A stretch of DNA of 64,000 nt from NCBI RefSeq assembly GCF_000711975.1, contig NZ_JONT01000008.1, forward strand, positions 1-64,000, written 5' to 3'. Position 1 is the stretch's first letter; each line of letters begins with the position of its first letter. The stretch comes from Desulfofalx alkaliphila DSM 12257 (GTDB taxonomy: Bacteria > Bacillota > Desulfotomaculia > Desulfotomaculales > Desulfohalotomaculaceae). The notes beneath the pieces were generated by a model. That model was not told the origin of the DNA and did not search any database. It was given only the letters and a program-made list of their open reading frames with translations. The position numbers were made by a program, and so were the translations under genes. Shown here piece by piece: positions 17,015 to 25,674 of this stretch.

Positions 17015-17866
17015 GTGAAGTTTGCCTATTACCCTGGTTGTTCGCTGGAATCGACAGCCAAAGAGTTTGATCAATCAATACGCGCGATCAGCAGTGCGCT
17101 GGACGTGGAATTGGTCGAGCTACCGGATTGGACTTGTTGTGGTTCAACGTCGGCCCACGCCACTAATCATAAGTTGGCACTGGCCTTAGCCGCCCAAAAT
17201 TTAGCACTGGCGGAGGAAAGCAAGTTGAACCCGGTGGTGCCCTGTTCAGCCTGTTACAACAGGTTAAAGACGGCTGAGCATTCAATCAGGAAGAACGACG
17301 AGCTGAGGGGCCAAATGGAAGGCCTGTTAGGCCATCGTTTTACCGGTGAAATCACTACAAAGTCCGCATTGGAAGCATTTGCCAATGACGTGGGCCTGGT
17401 TGCAATTGCTAAGCGTGTGGAGAAAAAACTATCGGGGTTAAAGGTGGTTTGTTATTATGGGTGCTTAACTTCGCGCCCTGTAAAAGAGGTAGCCTTTGAA
17501 GACCCTGAAAACCCACAGAGTATGGATAAGATAGTGAAGGCTCTGGGCGCAGAGCCAATAAACTGGTCCTACAAAACCGATTGCTGCGGAGCCAGTTTTT
17601 CCATTACCAGATCATCAATGGTTTATGGAATGACCGGGCGCATCTTAGATGCAGCGGTTGAAGCAGGGGCCCATGCAATTGTTACTACTTGCCCATTATG
17701 CCAAATGAACTTGGAAACCAGAAGAAAACCTGAAATGAAAATACCGGTATTTTTCTTTTCAGAGTTGATGGGCTTGGCCTTTGGTTTGTCAGAAACCCAA
17801 AGTTGGTTTAAAAAACATATGGTGGATCCCACACCGCTGATTAAGTCGCTACAGTTGACAGGATGA
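17015..17866 (+). CDS. hdrB: Heterodisulfide-reductase-like subunit B
   Basis: This 283-residue protein has two CCG domains. The first has YPGCSLES, DWTCCGS and PCSACYNRL; the second has CYYGCLTS, TDCCGASF and TTCPLCQMNLE. In methanogen HdrB these cysteines bind two non-cubane [4Fe-4S] clusters that reduce the heterodisulfide. Bacteria lack CoM-S-S-CoB, so the substrate here is unknown, perhaps another disulfide or a protein acceptor. GGGGGGAG precedes the GTG at 17015, 16 bases after hdrC. Confidence 0.92.
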   Translation: MKFAYYPGCSLESTAKEFDQSIRAISSALDVELVELPDWTCCGSTSAHATNHKLALALAAQNLALAEESKLNPVVPCSACYNRLKTAEHSIRKNDELRGQMEGLLGHRFTGEITTKSALEAFANDVGLVAIAKRVEKKLSGLKVVCYYGCLTSRPVKEVAFEDPENPQSMDKIVKALGAEPINWSYKTDCCGASFSITRSSMVYGMTGRILDAAVEAGAHAIVTTCPLCQMNLETRRKPEMKIPVFFFSELMGLAFGLSETQSWFKKHMVDPTPLIKSLQLTG

Positions 17867-17933
17867 CATAAATTAATTAGCTGATTAACGGGACATCCGG
17901 ACCAAACTATGAGACTGGAGGTCTGGTGAAATT

Positions 17934-20900
17934 ATGAGCCAAAATCAAAGTAAAAAAACAGGGGCAGTTTTGGTGGTTGGTGGAGGTATTTCGGGTATGC
18001 AGTCCGCATTGGATTTGGCTGAAACAGGTTACAAGGTATACCTGGTGGAACAAAAGCCTGCCATTGGGGGCACAATGGCCATGCTGGACAAAACCTTCCC
18101 CACTAACGACTGTGCCATGTGTACCATGTCGCCTAAACTGGTGGATACCGGTAGGCATCTAAATGTTGAAATTATTACTAACGCTGAAGTGTTAGGACTG
18201 GAAGGGGAACCGGGAAATTTTAAAGCCCGGGTATTAAAAAGGGCTCGCTGTGTGATAGAAGATAAGTGCATAGCCTGCGGCGCCTGTGCAGAGGAATGTC
18301 CCATAGAAGTTCCCAGTGAATTTGATGGCGGTCTGGGAATGCGTAAGGCTATTTATAAGATGTACGCCCAAGCCACTCCAAATGCCTACGCCGTAGACAA
18401 GGAAAACTGTATCGAATGTGGAGCCTGTGAAGATGCTTGTGAAGCTGGTGCAATCGACCATGATATGGAAGATGAAGAGCTGGTATTAGAAGTTGGTTCG
18501 GTAATATTGTCCCCTGGCTTTGAGCCTATTGATCCCACCCCTTACGGTGAATTGGGCTGGGGAATTTACCAAAATGTGTTGACCAGTGTTCAGTTTGAAC
18601 GTATGCTTTCCGCCTCCGGTCCCTTTCAGGGACATGTCTCTCGGCCGTCAGATCAAAAGGAACCCAAAAGGATTGCTTTTGTACAATGTGTTGGGTCAAG
18701 GGACGTAAACAGAGGTAAAGACTATTGCTCTGCAGTTTGTTGTATGTATGCAACTAAACAGGCAATTATTGCCAAAGAGCATATTGATGGCTTAGATGCG
18801 ACCATATTCTATATGGATATTAGAGCGTACGGTAAAGACTTTGAAAAATATTATGATCGGGCAAGATTGCAAAACGGCGTTAGATACGAAAAGTCAATGA
18901 TATCATCGGTTAAGGAGCTGCAGCAAAGCAAAAACCTCTTGATACGCTACCGCACAGCCGACGGTGAGCTGAAAGAAGAAGAGTTTGATATGCTCATTCT
19001 GTCGGTGGGGTTGAAGCCCAGCTCTACGGCCAAAGAACTGGCTGAAGCGGTAGGGGTTGAGCTGGATGAAGACGGTTTTTGCAGATGCGAGGAGTTCAAT
19101 CCCAGTGGCACCACCAGACCGGGGGTTTATGCCGGGGGAGCCTTTGTGGCACCCAAGGATATTCCTGAGACAGTGGGAGATGCCAGCTGCGCAGCTGCCC
19201 AAGCGGCACGGATTTTAAGTGAGGCAAGGGGTAGCCTGGCCCAGGTGCAAGAATTTCCGCCTGAGAAGGACGTTCTCAATGAGGACCCCAGGGTGGGAGC
19301 CTTTATTTGCAACTGCGGCATAAACATCGGTTCGGTGGTTAAGGTGCCTGAGGTGGTGGAATACGCTAAAAGCCTGCCCGGGGTGGTACATGCTGAAGAG
19401 TTTCTCTTTACCTGCTCCCAAGATAACATTGATAGGATCAAAGAGCGAATTAAGGAACATAAGCTCAACAGGGTGATGGTGGCTTCCTGTACACCAAGAA
19501 CCCACGCACCCTTGTTTATGTCCAGCATTCGTGAAGCAGGATTAAATCCATATTTGTATGAACAAGCAAATATTCGTGAACATGCTAGCTGGGTGCATCG
19601 GGACAACCCCGAAGCAGCCACGGAAAAGGCCAAAGATTTGGTACGCATGGCGGTGGCCAAGGTGAAACTGGCTAAACCGGTACATACCTCTTCGGTGGAT
19701 TTAAACCGCAAAGCTTTGGTGGTAGGTGGAGGGTTGTCAGGATTAACTGCTGCACTAAACTTGGCCAATCAAGGGTTTGGGGTTTATGTGGTAGAAAGAA
19801 AGCCGGAGTTGGGCGGCAATGCCCACCACGTAAAATACACCATTGATGGTTCAAATCCCCAGCAACTGATCAAGGATTTAAGTGCCCAAGCAAATGAACA
19901 CCCACTGGTAGAAGTATTTACCGGGGCGGAAATTTCTGAAGTGGCCGGCTATTTAGGCAATTATAAAACTACCATCAATATCGGCGGCGAAAGCAAGGTG
20001 GTGGAGCACGGGGCTGTTATTATTGCCACCGGAGCCCAAGAAGCTAAACCCAATGAATATTTATATGGCGAAAATGAGGCCGTACTTACCCAAAGAGAAT
20101 TGGAAGATAAATTGGCAAACGGCGGATTGAGCGGAGTCAACAATGTGGTCATGATCCAGTGTGTAGGTTCAAGGCAAGAAGGCAGACCTTACTGCAGCCG
20201 CATATGTTGTACCCACGCCATTAAAAATGCGTTAAAAATTAAAAAGGATAACCCAGATACCAATGTGGTCATCTTGTACCGGGACATCAGAACCTACGGC
20301 TTAAAAGAAAGGTACTACCGTCAGGCAAGGGAGCAAGGGGTTGTCTTTGTCAGATATGAATTGGAAGAAAAACCGCAGGTCAGTGCTGTTGGGGATAAGA
20401 TTACAGTGTCTGTGACAGATCCGGTACTGAAGCAAAGGTTGGAATTAAATGCTGATTTACTGGTGCTGTCCACAGGAATTGTGCCGGAATCGGGCAGTGA
20501 AGAATTGTCGCAAATTTTCAAAGTTCCCCTTAACGCCGACGGCTTCTACTCTGAGGCCCACATGAAGCTGCGTCCTGTGGACTTTGCTGCCGACGGTTTA
20601 TACCTATGCGGTTTAGCGCACTCACCTAAGCTAATCGGTGAATCCTTAGCCCAGGCCAATGCTGCTGCCATAAGGGCTGTAACACTGCTATCCAAGGATC
20701 GCCTGGAAAGCTTGGGTATTGTAGCAACTGTCAATGAGAAGTGGTGTAAAGGTTGCGGCTTATGCGTCAGCATATGCCCCTATGATGCCCGCGTCATGGA
20801 TGAATCAAAAGGTGTTGCCGGTGTGCGTGAAGTACTCTGCCAGGGTTGCGGAGCCTGTGTGGCTGCCTGCCCCAGCGGTGCATCACAACAAAACGGCTTT

Positions 20901-20942
20901 GAAAAGGAGCAAATTATCGCTATGGTAGATGCTGCCTTATAG
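17934..20942 (+). CDS. hdrA: HdrA-like flavoprotein, large two-module form
   Basis: At 1002 residues this is about 350 longer than methanogen HdrA. Module 1 (residues 1-440) has an FAD motif GGGISGMQSALDLAETGY, the HdrA-type TNDCAMCTMSPKLVD, and an inserted two-cluster ferredoxin (CIACGACAEECP, CIECGACEDACE). Residues ~455-580 look like the HdrA N-terminal iron-sulfur domain (ICNCGINIGS, ASCTPRTHAPLF). Module 2 (~595-910) repeats the FAD fold (VVGGGLSGLTAALNL) without an insert. Two ferredoxin motifs close the protein (CKGCGLCVSICP, CQGCGACVAACP). HdrA carries the bifurcating FAD in Hdr complexes. Which FAD bifurcates here is not visible. Confidence 0.93.
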   Translation: MSQNQSKKTGAVLVVGGGISGMQSALDLAETGYKVYLVEQKPAIGGTMAMLDKTFPTNDCAMCTMSPKLVDTGRHLNVEIITNAEVLGLEGEPGNFKARVLKRARCVIEDKCIACGACAEECPIEVPSEFDGGLGMRKAIYKMYAQATPNAYAVDKENCIECGACEDACEAGAIDHDMEDEELVLEVGSVILSPGFEPIDPTPYGELGWGIYQNVLTSVQFERMLSASGPFQGHVSRPSDQKEPKRIAFVQCVGSRDVNRGKDYCSAVCCMYATKQAIIAKEHIDGLDATIFYMDIRAYGKDFEKYYDRARLQNGVRYEKSMISSVKELQQSKNLLIRYRTADGELKEEEFDMLILSVGLKPSSTAKELAEAVGVELDEDGFCRCEEFNPSGTTRPGVYAGGAFVAPKDIPETVGDASCAAAQAARILSEARGSLAQVQEFPPEKDVLNEDPRVGAFICNCGINIGSVVKVPEVVEYAKSLPGVVHAEEFLFTCSQDNIDRIKERIKEHKLNRVMVASCTPRTHAPLFMSSIREAGLNPYLYEQANIREHASWVHRDNPEAATEKAKDLVRMAVAKVKLAKPVHTSSVDLNRKALVVGGGLSGLTAALNLANQGFGVYVVERKPELGGNAHHVKYTIDGSNPQQLIKDLSAQANEHPLVEVFTGAEISEVAGYLGNYKTTINIGGESKVVEHGAVIIATGAQEAKPNEYLYGENEAVLTQRELEDKLANGGLSGVNNVVMIQCVGSRQEGRPYCSRICCTHAIKNALKIKKDNPDTNVVILYRDIRTYGLKERYYRQAREQGVVFVRYELEEKPQVSAVGDKITVSVTDPVLKQRLELNADLLVLSTGIVPESGSEELSQIFKVPLNADGFYSEAHMKLRPVDFAADGLYLCGLAHSPKLIGESLAQANAAAIRAVTLLSKDRLESLGIVATVNEKWCKGCGLCVSICPYDARVMDESKGVAGVREVLCQGCGACVAACPSGASQQNGFEKEQIIAMVDAAL

Positions 20943-21041
20943 ACTTATTCTATCCTGCTGGGTAGCCCCTCTCCGCAAGGGGTGGGGTGGATGCCAAGTA
21001 TAAACAAGCTCCTCAAAAGGAGGAGAAAGGAGGTCTCCCTT

Positions 21042-21488
21042 GTGAGCATTCCAGAGCAAAAAATCGATGCCCAGTTTGAACCGAAGATTATTGGTTTAAT
21101 GTGCAACTGGTGTTCATACACAGGTGCTGACCTTGCCGGTACCTCCCGTATCCAATATCCTCCCAACGTTCGTATTGTGAGGGTAATGTGTACCGGTTCG
21201 GTTGACCCAATGTATTTGATGCGTCCCCTACTAGAAGGCGCCGACGGTGTCCTGGTGGGTGGCTGACACCCCGGTGACTGCCACTATGGTAGTGGCAATT
21301 ACAAAGCCCGTCGCAAAATTGCGATGGTAAAAGAAACCCTGACGCACTTTGGAATTGAACCGGATCGCCTGTGGTTCCGTTTCATCAGTGCCTCAGAGGG
21401 CAACTATTTCGGTCAAACAATTACTGAAATGGTTGAAAAATTAAAAGAGTTAGGCCCCAACCCAATGGCTAAAAAGTGGGAAACCTAG
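21042..21488 (+). CDS. mvhD: MvhD-family [2Fe-2S] subunit, selenoprotein (in-frame UGA = Sec75)
   Basis: Reading through one TGA at 21264-21266 gives a 148-residue protein with the full MvhD/FlpD pattern: IGLMCNWCSYTGADLAG, the VMCTGSVD segment, then GG-U-HPGDCHYGSGN where relatives have GCHPGDCHY. The stop is TAG at 21486-21488. Family similarity continues unbroken on both sides of the TGA, so it is not a pseudogene. A stem-loop follows the codon. Archaeal VhuD also carries Sec, and the residue probably ligates the [2Fe-2S] cluster. MvhD passes electrons from hydrogenase or dehydrogenase to HdrA. GTG start with AAAGGAGGT; short repeats near this ribosome site could fold. Confidence 0.92.
21279..21297 (+). 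promoter_or_regulatory. Bacterial SECIS-like hairpin for Sec75
   Basis: Perfect 8-bp stem TGCCACTA / TAGTGGCA with a TGG loop. The loop begins 20 bases after the UGA, within the distance at which SelB-recognised bacterial SECIS elements lie. The hairpin is inside the coding sequence (CHYGSG). Confidence 0.75.
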
Positions 21489-21504
21489 GAGGTGAGATAA
21501 AGCC

Positions 21505-22620
21505 ATGAAAAAATTTATATTAAAGGTAGAAAACAATAACCCGCCTGCAGCAGTGGCCGGCTTTATGAAAAACCTTCTGGCCCAAGGGGTTGTGGAGGCA
21601 TTAATGCTGCAACAAAATGTAAAAGGTGGCGTTGCGGTACAAACCTTGGTGAGAGATCCCCAATCAGTGGATGATGCAAACCCCTTGGCACCCATTAGCT
21701 TGCAAAACGCTGCTCGCCTAGTGGCTGATCTCACATACCGTGGTTTGCAGCAAAAGGTGGGTGTGGTGCTGCGTTCCTGTGAAGTGCGCGCCTTGGTTGA
21801 GCTGGTTAAGCTACAGCAGGCCAACATGGATAATTTGGTCATCATTGGTGTGGATTGCTTGGGAACATTTGACCCCGGCCAATACCGTGAGCTGATCAAG
21901 GCAGGAAAACTAAATGCCGCAGAATGGTTAGCCAAGGCCGCTAACGGCCAAACAGCCGTTGATAATATAGATGTGCGCTTATCATGCCGCATATGTAACC
22001 ATGTTACCGCTGAACATGCAGACCTCCATATCGGTTGGGTGGGGATGGATGTAAACAGTGGTTTGCTAGTTGAAGTGGATGACGGCCTTGCAGACCAGGT
22101 TGGCGGATTAGGGCTGTCGGATGCCGGCGATCAAGCTAAACGCAATGAAGCTGTACAAAAGCTAATAGAAGCCCGAACAGAAACCAGGAACAACTTGCTG
22201 GCTGAATACAGCGAAAGGTTTAACAGCATGGATAAACTGATGGATGAGCTGTCTGCATGCATTAAATGCAGTAACTGCCGTCAGTCATGCCCCATTTGCT
22301 TCTGCCGCGAGTGTGTATTCCTAAGTCCCATTTTCCAGTATGATGCTGAAAAATACTTGCAGTGGGCTGAAAGAAAGGGCAGAATTGAAATGCCCACAGA
22401 TACGGTGCTGTTCCACCTCACCAGAGTAAACCATATGGGTGCTTCATGTGTTGGATGTGGACAATGTGAATCCGCTTGCCCAAGTAATATACCGGTGGGA
22501 CTAATGTTCCAGGTGCTGGGCAGCAAAATACAAGATATTTTTGAGTACGTACCGGGGCGCGACCTAGAAGAAGCGCTACCCCTTTCCACTTACAAAGAGG
22601 TGGAGCTTGAGCCCAGGTAA
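21505..22620 (+). CDS. FrhB/FdhB-like iron-sulfur subunit of the Hdr cluster
   Basis: The product has 371 residues. The N-terminal 200 resemble the FrhB_FdhB family seen in F420-hydrogenase and formate dehydrogenase beta subunits (VVLRSCEVRALVELVKL, IIGVDCLGTFD). A C-terminal two-cluster segment follows: CIKCSNCRQSCPICFC (residues ~252-267) and CVGCGQCESACP (~315-326). It follows mvhD by 16 bases and ends the operon. Such genes beside Hdr/MvhD probably link the complex to a formate dehydrogenase, a hydrogenase or another donor; which one is not shown. AGGAGGTGA before ATG. Confidence 0.83.
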   Translation: MKKFILKVENNNPPAAVAGFMKNLLAQGVVEALMLQQNVKGGVAVQTLVRDPQSVDDANPLAPISLQNAARLVADLTYRGLQQKVGVVLRSCEVRALVELVKLQQANMDNLVIIGVDCLGTFDPGQYRELIKAGKLNAAEWLAKAANGQTAVDNIDVRLSCRICNHVTAEHADLHIGWVGMDVNSGLLVEVDDGLADQVGGLGLSDAGDQAKRNEAVQKLIEARTETRNNLLAEYSERFNSMDKLMDELSACIKCSNCRQSCPICFCRECVFLSPIFQYDAEKYLQWAERKGRIEMPTDTVLFHLTRVNHMGASCVGCGQCESACPSNIPVGLMFQVLGSKIQDIFEYVPGRDLEEALPLSTYKEVELEPR

Positions 22621-22629
22621 AGGTTGAAC

Positions 22630-22676
22630 AAAAAACACCAGGTTGGCACTAAGTGAGCTTAACCTGGTGTTTTTTA
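22630..22676. terminator. Strong terminator between hdr cluster and convergent regulator
   Basis: AAAAAACACCAGGTT / AACCTGGTGTTTTTT, 15-bp stem with a 15-base loop. A and T runs on the two sides let it work for both strands. Confidence 0.9.
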
Positions 22677-22689
22677 TGTCATTTATTAA

Positions 22690-23370
22690 TTACAGTAAAC
22701 TTCTTAATTTTTTACGATCCTTAATGATGATTTCTTGCCTGGTAACTTCCAAGGCCATGGTTTTTCGCAAGTCATTAATTATTCTGTTTACAGATTCCCT
22801 CGATGTTCCCACCATGTTTGCCAATTCCTGATTGGTTAAAGGAAGGCTTAATACCAGGCCCTCTTTTCGCTGTACGCCATGCTCAGTGGCTAATTCCAAA
22901 AGCATAAAAATCAACCTGCGCCGCACATCATTTAAGGCCAGGTTCATTGCCTTGTACTGGGCAATGCGCAGTCGGCGGGACATAATGCGCAGCATTGATA
23001 AGGCAATGCTAGGGTTGTTTTGAACCAGTTGTTCCATATCTTTATTAAGTATGGAACCCACTATCGACGGTTGTTGAACCTCGGCGGTGGCCGGGTAATC
23101 ACCGCCATCAAAAATAACAACCTCGGCAAATACTTCTCCCGGGTGGACAAAATGCAAAATATGCTCTCTGCCGTCTTCGGTTTGCTTAGTTAACTTAATT
23201 AAACCGGACTTTAATATAAAAAGTGCTTCTCCCGGCTCTTCCTCAAAGAATATAAACTGGCCTTTATCATACTTTTTATCCTTTACTAACTTAGCCATTT
23301 CTGCCAATTGCGCATCATTTAATTGGGCAAAAAGAGAGCATTTTTTTAAATATTGGATAGTTTCCTTCAT
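22690..23370 (-). CDS. Crp/Fnr-family transcriptional regulator
   Basis: The product has 226 residues. The sensor barrel covers about residues 10-125 (GQFIFFEEEPGEALFILKSG). The long helix and winged helix follow, with LPLTNQELANMVGTSRESV as the DNA-recognition part. No Fnr-type cysteine cluster is visible. It is convergent with the Hdr cluster and divergent from a ferredoxin gene, so it is a fair candidate regulator of either; the dyad at 16326-16347 would be the first site to test. Confidence 0.9.
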   Translation of the reverse strand: MKETIQYLKKCSLFAQLNDAQLAEMAKLVKDKKYDKGQFIFFEEEPGEALFILKSGLIKLTKQTEDGREHILHFVHPGEVFAEVVIFDGGDYPATAEVQQPSIVGSILNKDMEQLVQNNPSIALSMLRIMSRRLRIAQYKAMNLALNDVRRRLIFMLLELATEHGVQRKEGLVLSLPLTNQELANMVGTSRESVNRIINDLRKTMALEVTRQEIIIKDRKKLRSLL

Positions 23371-23414
23371 TATACATACCTCTTATTTAATCTTAATAAT
23401 AGTTACCCACCGAT

Positions 23415-23446
23415 GGGTTAGAGTGGTGCCCTTAAGGGCTCAACCC
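23415..23446. repeat. Structured inverted repeat in crp/fnr-ferredoxin spacer
   Basis: An outer GGGTT / AACCC and an inner GCCCTTAAGGGC palindrome nest in one imperfect hairpin. The 277-base spacer 23371-23647 holds no other convincing feature; its A/T-rich right half probably contains the ferredoxin promoter. Confidence 0.4.
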
Positions 23447-23647
23447 TCCGGTAAGGATTGTATTAGTAGGGGTAATACTTATATGTCGAGGCAAAAGATG
23501 GTGTATATAGTAACTTTACTATTAAAAGGTATATTATGCAAGAAAACAAGGGCTTTAATATATAATCTATTTCTTACTGACAGAACTGTTGTCTCAATGC
23601 CAAAAGTTTATTATGATTATATAAACATATATTTTAGGGGTGATATT

Positions 23648-23836
23648 TTGAGACCGGAGATAGACAAGGATAACTGTATTGGTTGCGGCAATTGTTATAA
23701 TATTTGTCCCGCTGAACCCAACGTTTTTGAAGCTGATGACCATCATTGTCAAGTGGTAAATCCCGACGCATGCATTGGCTGTATGGAATGCGAAGTAAAT
23801 TGTCCCGTCAGTGCCATAAGAATGATAGATGACTAG
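23648..23836 (+). CDS. Two-cluster [4Fe-4S] ferredoxin
   Basis: The product has 62 residues with CIGCGNCYNICPAEP and CIGCMECEVNCPVSA, a typical 2[4Fe-4S] ferredoxin. The TTG start at 23648 follows AGGGGTGA. The frame is open far upstream, but that sequence does not resemble protein and overlaps the inverted repeat. It precedes a hydrogenase-like gene and may be its electron partner. Confidence 0.85.
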   Translation: MRPEIDKDNCIGCGNCYNICPAEPNVFEADDHHCQVVNPDACIGCMECEVNCPVSAIRMIDD

Positions 23837-23944
23837 AAGTAAGTTTTTACAACGTAACTTATTTCGATCTTTTTTGCAGGATTTCCAAATAAATTATTGA
23901 AGATACTTAACATTAATATATCCTGCTAATGAAAGGTGATTGCA

Positions 23945-25567
23945 TTGACCATCATTCAAACAAACCTAGACAGATGCAGAAAATGTTATGCCTGTGTTCG
24001 GGCATGCCCGGTGAAAACCATATCCATATCTAACGGTCTGCCGGATATTAAGGAAGATGGTTGTATAAAATGTGGTAGATGTATTTCAGCGTGTTCCATT
24101 GGAGCAAAGATGGTTAATGATGAATCACTGGTGGTGCAGAATTGGATTGCTCACGGAGACAAAGTTGCTGCCCTGGTGGCGCCCTCTTTTGTTGCAGATT
24201 TTAATCCGCCATTGGCACCGGGCTTGTTTCGCAAACTGGGATTTAGCAAAGTTTACGAAGTTGCCTATGGGGCTGAAATTTGCACCTTAGAATATAAAAA
24301 ACTTTTTAAGGAAGATCTGCATCAAACGCTAATTTCTACCCCATGCCCTGCAATTGTTCAACTGGTTGAAAAACATTTTACCGGTTTAATTGAATATTTG
24401 GCTCCCATTGACTCACCTATGATAATACAGGCTAAAATTGTTAAAGAAGCGCTGCCCCATTATAAAACGGTATTTATTGGCCCCTGCATTGCGAAAAAAC
24501 ATGAAGCTAAGAATGGCGAACAAAAAAATATTGTTGATGCAGTGATAACCTTTAAGCAAATAAAAAAATGGATCGAGGCCTTAGATCTTGATGTTAGCAC
24601 AGTGGAAAAAGTAAGTTGGGATAGTCCCGGTGCCGGCCTAGCCCGTTCTTTTCCAATCAGTGGCGGTTTATTGAAAACAGCCGGCATTGCAGAAAACGTG
24701 GCGGCCATGGATGTGGTTATCACAGAGGGTGCAAAAAAATGTATAGAAGTTCTAAAGGCTATTGAAACAGGGGATTTTGCCCCTAAATTTGTGGATATGC
24801 TGGCTTGTGAAGGCTGTATTACCGGGCCGGAGATGATAAGCAATGCACCATATGTTACTAAGGCCGGCCTGGTGGCTAAGTATATTCAATCTAACAGTGA
24901 CCATCATATTCAATTAAAAGAGTTTTCTAGCAACATAAATTTCAGACGGACTTTTACCGCTAAACCAATAAAAAGGAAAAAGTACACCGATGCCCAAATA
25001 TGGGAAGTATTAAAGTCAACCGGAAAATATTCTGAAGATGACTTAATTAACTGCGGTGCCTGTGGTTATGACACCTGTTGGGAAAAGGCAGTGGCATGTT
25101 TTGAAGGCATGGCTGAAAATGAAATGTGTCTTCCTTACCTTTTAATGCAGGTGCCATCCATTAAGCAGAATCTGGAGAAGATCAGCAATGAATTGATGGC
25201 ATCCATTGAATCTGTTCATTTTGCCATGTTAACGATAAAAACAACATCGAAGCAGATAAGTGAAAAAGATAAATTGTTGCAAGAATTAGTTGATGATCTA
25301 AAAGATATATTCACTGCCATCCCCAATATAAAAAGTGAAGAGATATCTGAGGACTTAATAAAGCAGTTAAATGCGGTAGAAACAAAGGAAAACTTAAATA
25401 AAATAACTAAAATACTGTCTGAGATAAGAAAAGAAAATATGGTGGTTATGGAACAGGAACAAGCCATTACCAAGGTGGCTTCATCCCTGGAGCAAATTGT
25501 GGCCACCTATCAGCAGCTGGTTACCCTGGGGTCAGCACTGGCAAATATCAGCAGGAATTACAGTTAA
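23945..25567 (+). CDS. [FeFe]-hydrogenase-like sensory protein (group C / HfsB type)
   Basis: The product has about 540 residues. The N-terminus has two [4Fe-4S] motifs (CRKCYACVRACP, CIKCGRCISACS). The H-domain follows with modified loops: STPCPA for L1, GPCIAKKHEA for L2 and ACEGCITGPE for L3, the last one residue shorter than canonical CxxGGCxxGG. Then comes an extra iron-sulfur domain NCGACGYDTCW...CLPY (about residues 372-400) and a C-terminal coiled coil (~410-535). This layout matches putative H2- or redox-sensing hydrogenases, not the main catalytic enzymes. TTG start at 23945 after AAAGGTG. Confidence 0.83.
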   Translation: MTIIQTNLDRCRKCYACVRACPVKTISISNGLPDIKEDGCIKCGRCISACSIGAKMVNDESLVVQNWIAHGDKVAALVAPSFVADFNPPLAPGLFRKLGFSKVYEVAYGAEICTLEYKKLFKEDLHQTLISTPCPAIVQLVEKHFTGLIEYLAPIDSPMIIQAKIVKEALPHYKTVFIGPCIAKKHEAKNGEQKNIVDAVITFKQIKKWIEALDLDVSTVEKVSWDSPGAGLARSFPISGGLLKTAGIAENVAAMDVVITEGAKKCIEVLKAIETGDFAPKFVDMLACEGCITGPEMISNAPYVTKAGLVAKYIQSNSDHHIQLKEFSSNINFRRTFTAKPIKRKKYTDAQIWEVLKSTGKYSEDDLINCGACGYDTCWEKAVACFEGMAENEMCLPYLLMQVPSIKQNLEKISNELMASIESVHFAMLTIKTTSKQISEKDKLLQELVDDLKDIFTAIPNIKSEEISEDLIKQLNAVETKENLNKITKILSEIRKENMVVMEQEQAITKVASSLEQIVATYQQLVTLGSALANISRNYS

Positions 25568-25577
25568 GGACTTTTGA

Positions 25578-25608
25578 GGCATCACCTAATGGTGATGCCC
25601 TTGTTTTT
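25578..25608 (+). terminator. Terminator after hydrogenase-like gene
   Basis: GGCATCACC / GGTGATGCC around TAAT, then CTTGTTTTT. Confidence 0.85.
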
Positions 25609-25674
25609 CCATAAGTATAAAAATTATCGGGTTTACACACCATTTATAGAAATTATAAACATGAGGGATTATTC

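Noticed and set aside
19127-19768. Minus-strand ORF of 213 codons inside hdrA
   Set aside because: Shadow of hdrA on the opposite strand; low-complexity composition and no ribosome site.
21264-21266. TGA read as a true stop, making mvhD a pseudogene
   Set aside because: Family similarity is exact on both sides in the same frame, the TGA falls on the conserved cysteine, and a hairpin follows; selenocysteine explains it better.
23423-23647. Long N-terminal extension of the ferredoxin
   Set aside because: The extension looks non-coding, overlaps an inverted repeat, and a good ribosome site precedes TTG 23648.
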